Assembly: GCA_051846895.1 (NCBI GenBank)
Contig: JBPYCQ010000006.1
Location: forward strand, 124,001 to 188,000
Reading direction: 5' to 3'
Length of the DNA: 64,000 bases
Origin: CALKAL01 sp051846895
GTDB lineage: Bacteria; Bacillota; Bacilli; Bacillales; Alkalibacillaceae
Shown: positions 63,088 through 64,000 of the stretch, in pieces
How the letters are laid out: each line of letters begins with the position of its first letter
Position numbering within the stretch: position 1 is the stretch's first letter
The notes under the pieces: generated by a model
Databases searched by the model: none
Told to the model about the DNA's origin: nothing
The model's input: only the letters and a program-made list of their open reading frames with translations
Program-made: the position numbers and the translations under genes

Positions 63088-63198
63088 TTAATAACCATAT
63101 CCTACGTAAGAAGCTCCAATAATAATTAATAAAATGAACAGCACAACGATTAAAGCAAAGCCGCCGCCGTAACCACAGCCTCCTTCATAACCACTCAT
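63088..63198 (-). CDS. YjcZ-family sporulation miniprotein (copy 3)
   Basis: A 36-residue paralogue: head MSGYEGGCGYGGG, helix FALIVVLFILLIIIGAS and a different end (YVGYGY). ATG after GGAGGTG. All three copies have their own ribosome sites and short gaps. Confidence 0.83.
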   Translation of the reverse strand: MSGYEGGCGYGGGFALIVVLFILLIIIGASYVGYGY

Positions 63199-63365
63199 AA
63201 CAACACCTCCATATCTCTTTTGTTTTATCCTATGTATAAACATTGGATGGTGAATGGACTATAGACTAATTAATCTGATTTATTCCTCATCCATTCCACC
63301 TGACTTATACAGAAAAAATTCACCCACATAAAATGTTATACATCACATCCTTAGGGGGTGAATTA

Positions 63366-63659
63366 ATGACAATAGATGAATGTTATGAACTGTGTCAACG
63401 CCATATGGGAAGACCGGTGGCTATTCGAACAAAGGATGGTGCAGTCCACCGAGGAGTAATTGAACGTGTTAATCGCCAACGGGTATTTATACGACCAATC
63501 GATCAGCCTAGAAATTTAGGTGGCTTTGGTCTTGGCTTTTATGGGCCTGGATTTGGATATGGTGGTTTCGGTTACCGCGGCTTTGGTTTTGGCGGTTTTG
63601 GTTTCGGAATCGCACTAGGAGCGATTGCTACTTTAGCTGCCATACCTTTCTGGTTTTAA
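63366..63659 (+). CDS. Small protein with LSm-like N-terminus and Gly-Phe-rich membrane tail
   Basis: From ATG 63366 (TTAGGGGGTGA upstream) the 97-residue product has a compact N-terminal part (ECYELCQRHMGRPVAIRTKDG then VHRGVIERVNRQRVFIRP), which resembles the small beta-barrel style of LSm-like proteins, a Gly/Phe/Tyr-rich middle (residues 55-80) and a short hydrophobic C-terminus. Divergent from the yjcZ genes, with a similar composition, so perhaps also spore-related. Function unknown. Confidence 0.65.
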   Translation: MTIDECYELCQRHMGRPVAIRTKDGAVHRGVIERVNRQRVFIRPIDQPRNLGGFGLGFYGPGFGYGGFGYRGFGFGGFGFGIALGAIATLAAIPFWF

Positions 63660-63666
63660 AAAGGAA

Positions 63667-63700
63667 AAAAGCAGGCGATTACAAGATCGTCTGCTTTTGT
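63667..63700 (+). terminator. Intrinsic terminator after the Gly-Phe-rich protein gene
   Basis: AAAGCAGGCGAT / ATCGTCTGCTTT stem with a short loop and TTTTGTTTTTG tail. Confidence 0.88.
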
Positions 63701-63737
63701 TTTTGTTTAGTAAAATAATAAAACGATATGGTGACGA

Positions 63738-63832
63738 ATTGTTCAAACATGGTGAGTAATTGTTCAAAGTTGGTGTGTGAATGTTCAAACATGGCATGTA
63801 ATTGTTCAAAGTTGATGTACGATTGTTCAAAC
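63738..63832 (+). repeat. Family A array: 5 units, flanks shared with the array at 27.6 kb
   Basis: Cores begin at 63738, 63759, 63780, 63801 and 63822. It is bounded by ATAAAACGATATGGT (63718-63732) and AACTACCTATGTT (63830-63842), the same sequences that bound the array at 27578-27714. Confidence 0.95.
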
Positions 63833-63843
63833 TACCTATGTTT

Positions 63844-64000
63844 TTATTCTTGATTGATATTTGCGATTGTTTCACTTTTTTCCGTAAATAATTGATCAGT
63901 GGTCATATCATTTTTCTCTAAATAACTTTTAACTAGATAATAGCCAACTGCATATCCTAACATGTTTGGAAATCGACCAAAGCCGTACAAAAAGGTATCA
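63844..64000 (-). CDS. C-terminal part of a protein resembling DUF2268 (partial)
   Basis: The minus-strand frame is open from the window edge to TAA at 63844-63846. It reads FLYGFGRFPNMLGYAVGYYL, then VKSYLEKNDM, and ends ANINQE. The aromatic GYAVGYYLVKSYL stretch resembles the end of DUF2268 (YjaZ-like putative zinc proteases), but the catalytic HExxH region lies outside the window, so this is tentative. Confidence 0.5.
   Translation of the reverse strand, partial: DTFLYGFGRFPNMLGYAVGYYLVKSYLEKNDMTTDQLFTEKSETIANINQE

Overview
The window looks like chromosomal DNA of a low-GC, endospore-forming member of the Bacillaceae, probably a Bacillus-like alkaliphile or halophile outside the B. subtilis group. 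The evidence is B. subtilis-like synteny (ctpB-minJ-uvrBA; hprK-lgt-yvoD-ppaX-yvoF; trxB-yvcI-rapZ-yvcK-whiA-crh; cggR-gapA-pgk-tpiA-gpmI-eno; secG-est-rnr-smpB-ssrA), bacillithiol synthesis (bshB2), the Crh protein, a CtsR box at clpP, strong Shine-Dalgarno sites with many TTG/GTG starts, and YjcZ-type sporulation miniproteins. Species cannot be assigned from the sequence. LAYOUT. 1-8.7 kb: processing protease CtpB (partial), division protein MinJ, excision repair uvrBA, and yojF-bshB2. 8.8-14.8 kb: envelope-stress genes yvlB-yvlD, a 266-bp MITE with an 8-bp target duplication, then hprK-lgt-yvoD-ppaX-yvoF. 15.1-18.3 kb: glycerol catabolism (glpK-glpD). 18.7-25 kb: a TPR protein, trxB, and yvcI-rapZ-yvcK-whiA with crh behind its own promoter. 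25.6-27.5 kb: an OPT-family transporter. 27.8-39.2 kb: two convergent operons that together appear to encode a full route from L-lysine to crotonyl-CoA: lysine 6-dehydrogenase, aminoadipate-semialdehyde dehydrogenase, an aminotransferase, a ThDP-dependent 2-oxoacid decarboxylase, a second semialdehyde dehydrogenase, a class III CoA-transferase and a glutaryl-CoA dehydrogenase-like enzyme, plus an IclR regulator and a DUF3870 protein. The distal operon has a promoter, a structured leader and a terminator-like hairpin before its first gene, the layout of a riboswitch or attenuator. 39.2-47.7 kb: a MoxR/VWA pair, clpP, tRNA-Arg, an ECF sigma/anti-sigma pair whose sigma gene carries an in-frame stop, and several small membrane or unknown genes. 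47.8-55.1 kb: the CggR-controlled glycolytic operon. 55.2-64 kb: a dicarboxylate/glutamate symporter, secG, est, rnr, a DUF2975-XRE module, tmRNA, smpB, three YjcZ paralogues and a partial gene. The most unusual large-scale trait is about 100 short repeat units in twelve intergenic arrays of four families. Each unit has a conserved core of about 10 bp and a variable linker, with an almost invariant period of 21 bp (20 bp in one family). Most arrays lie directly 3' of an intrinsic terminator. Two arrays 36 kb apart share their flanking sequences, which suggests they are copied as units. No known function is evident.
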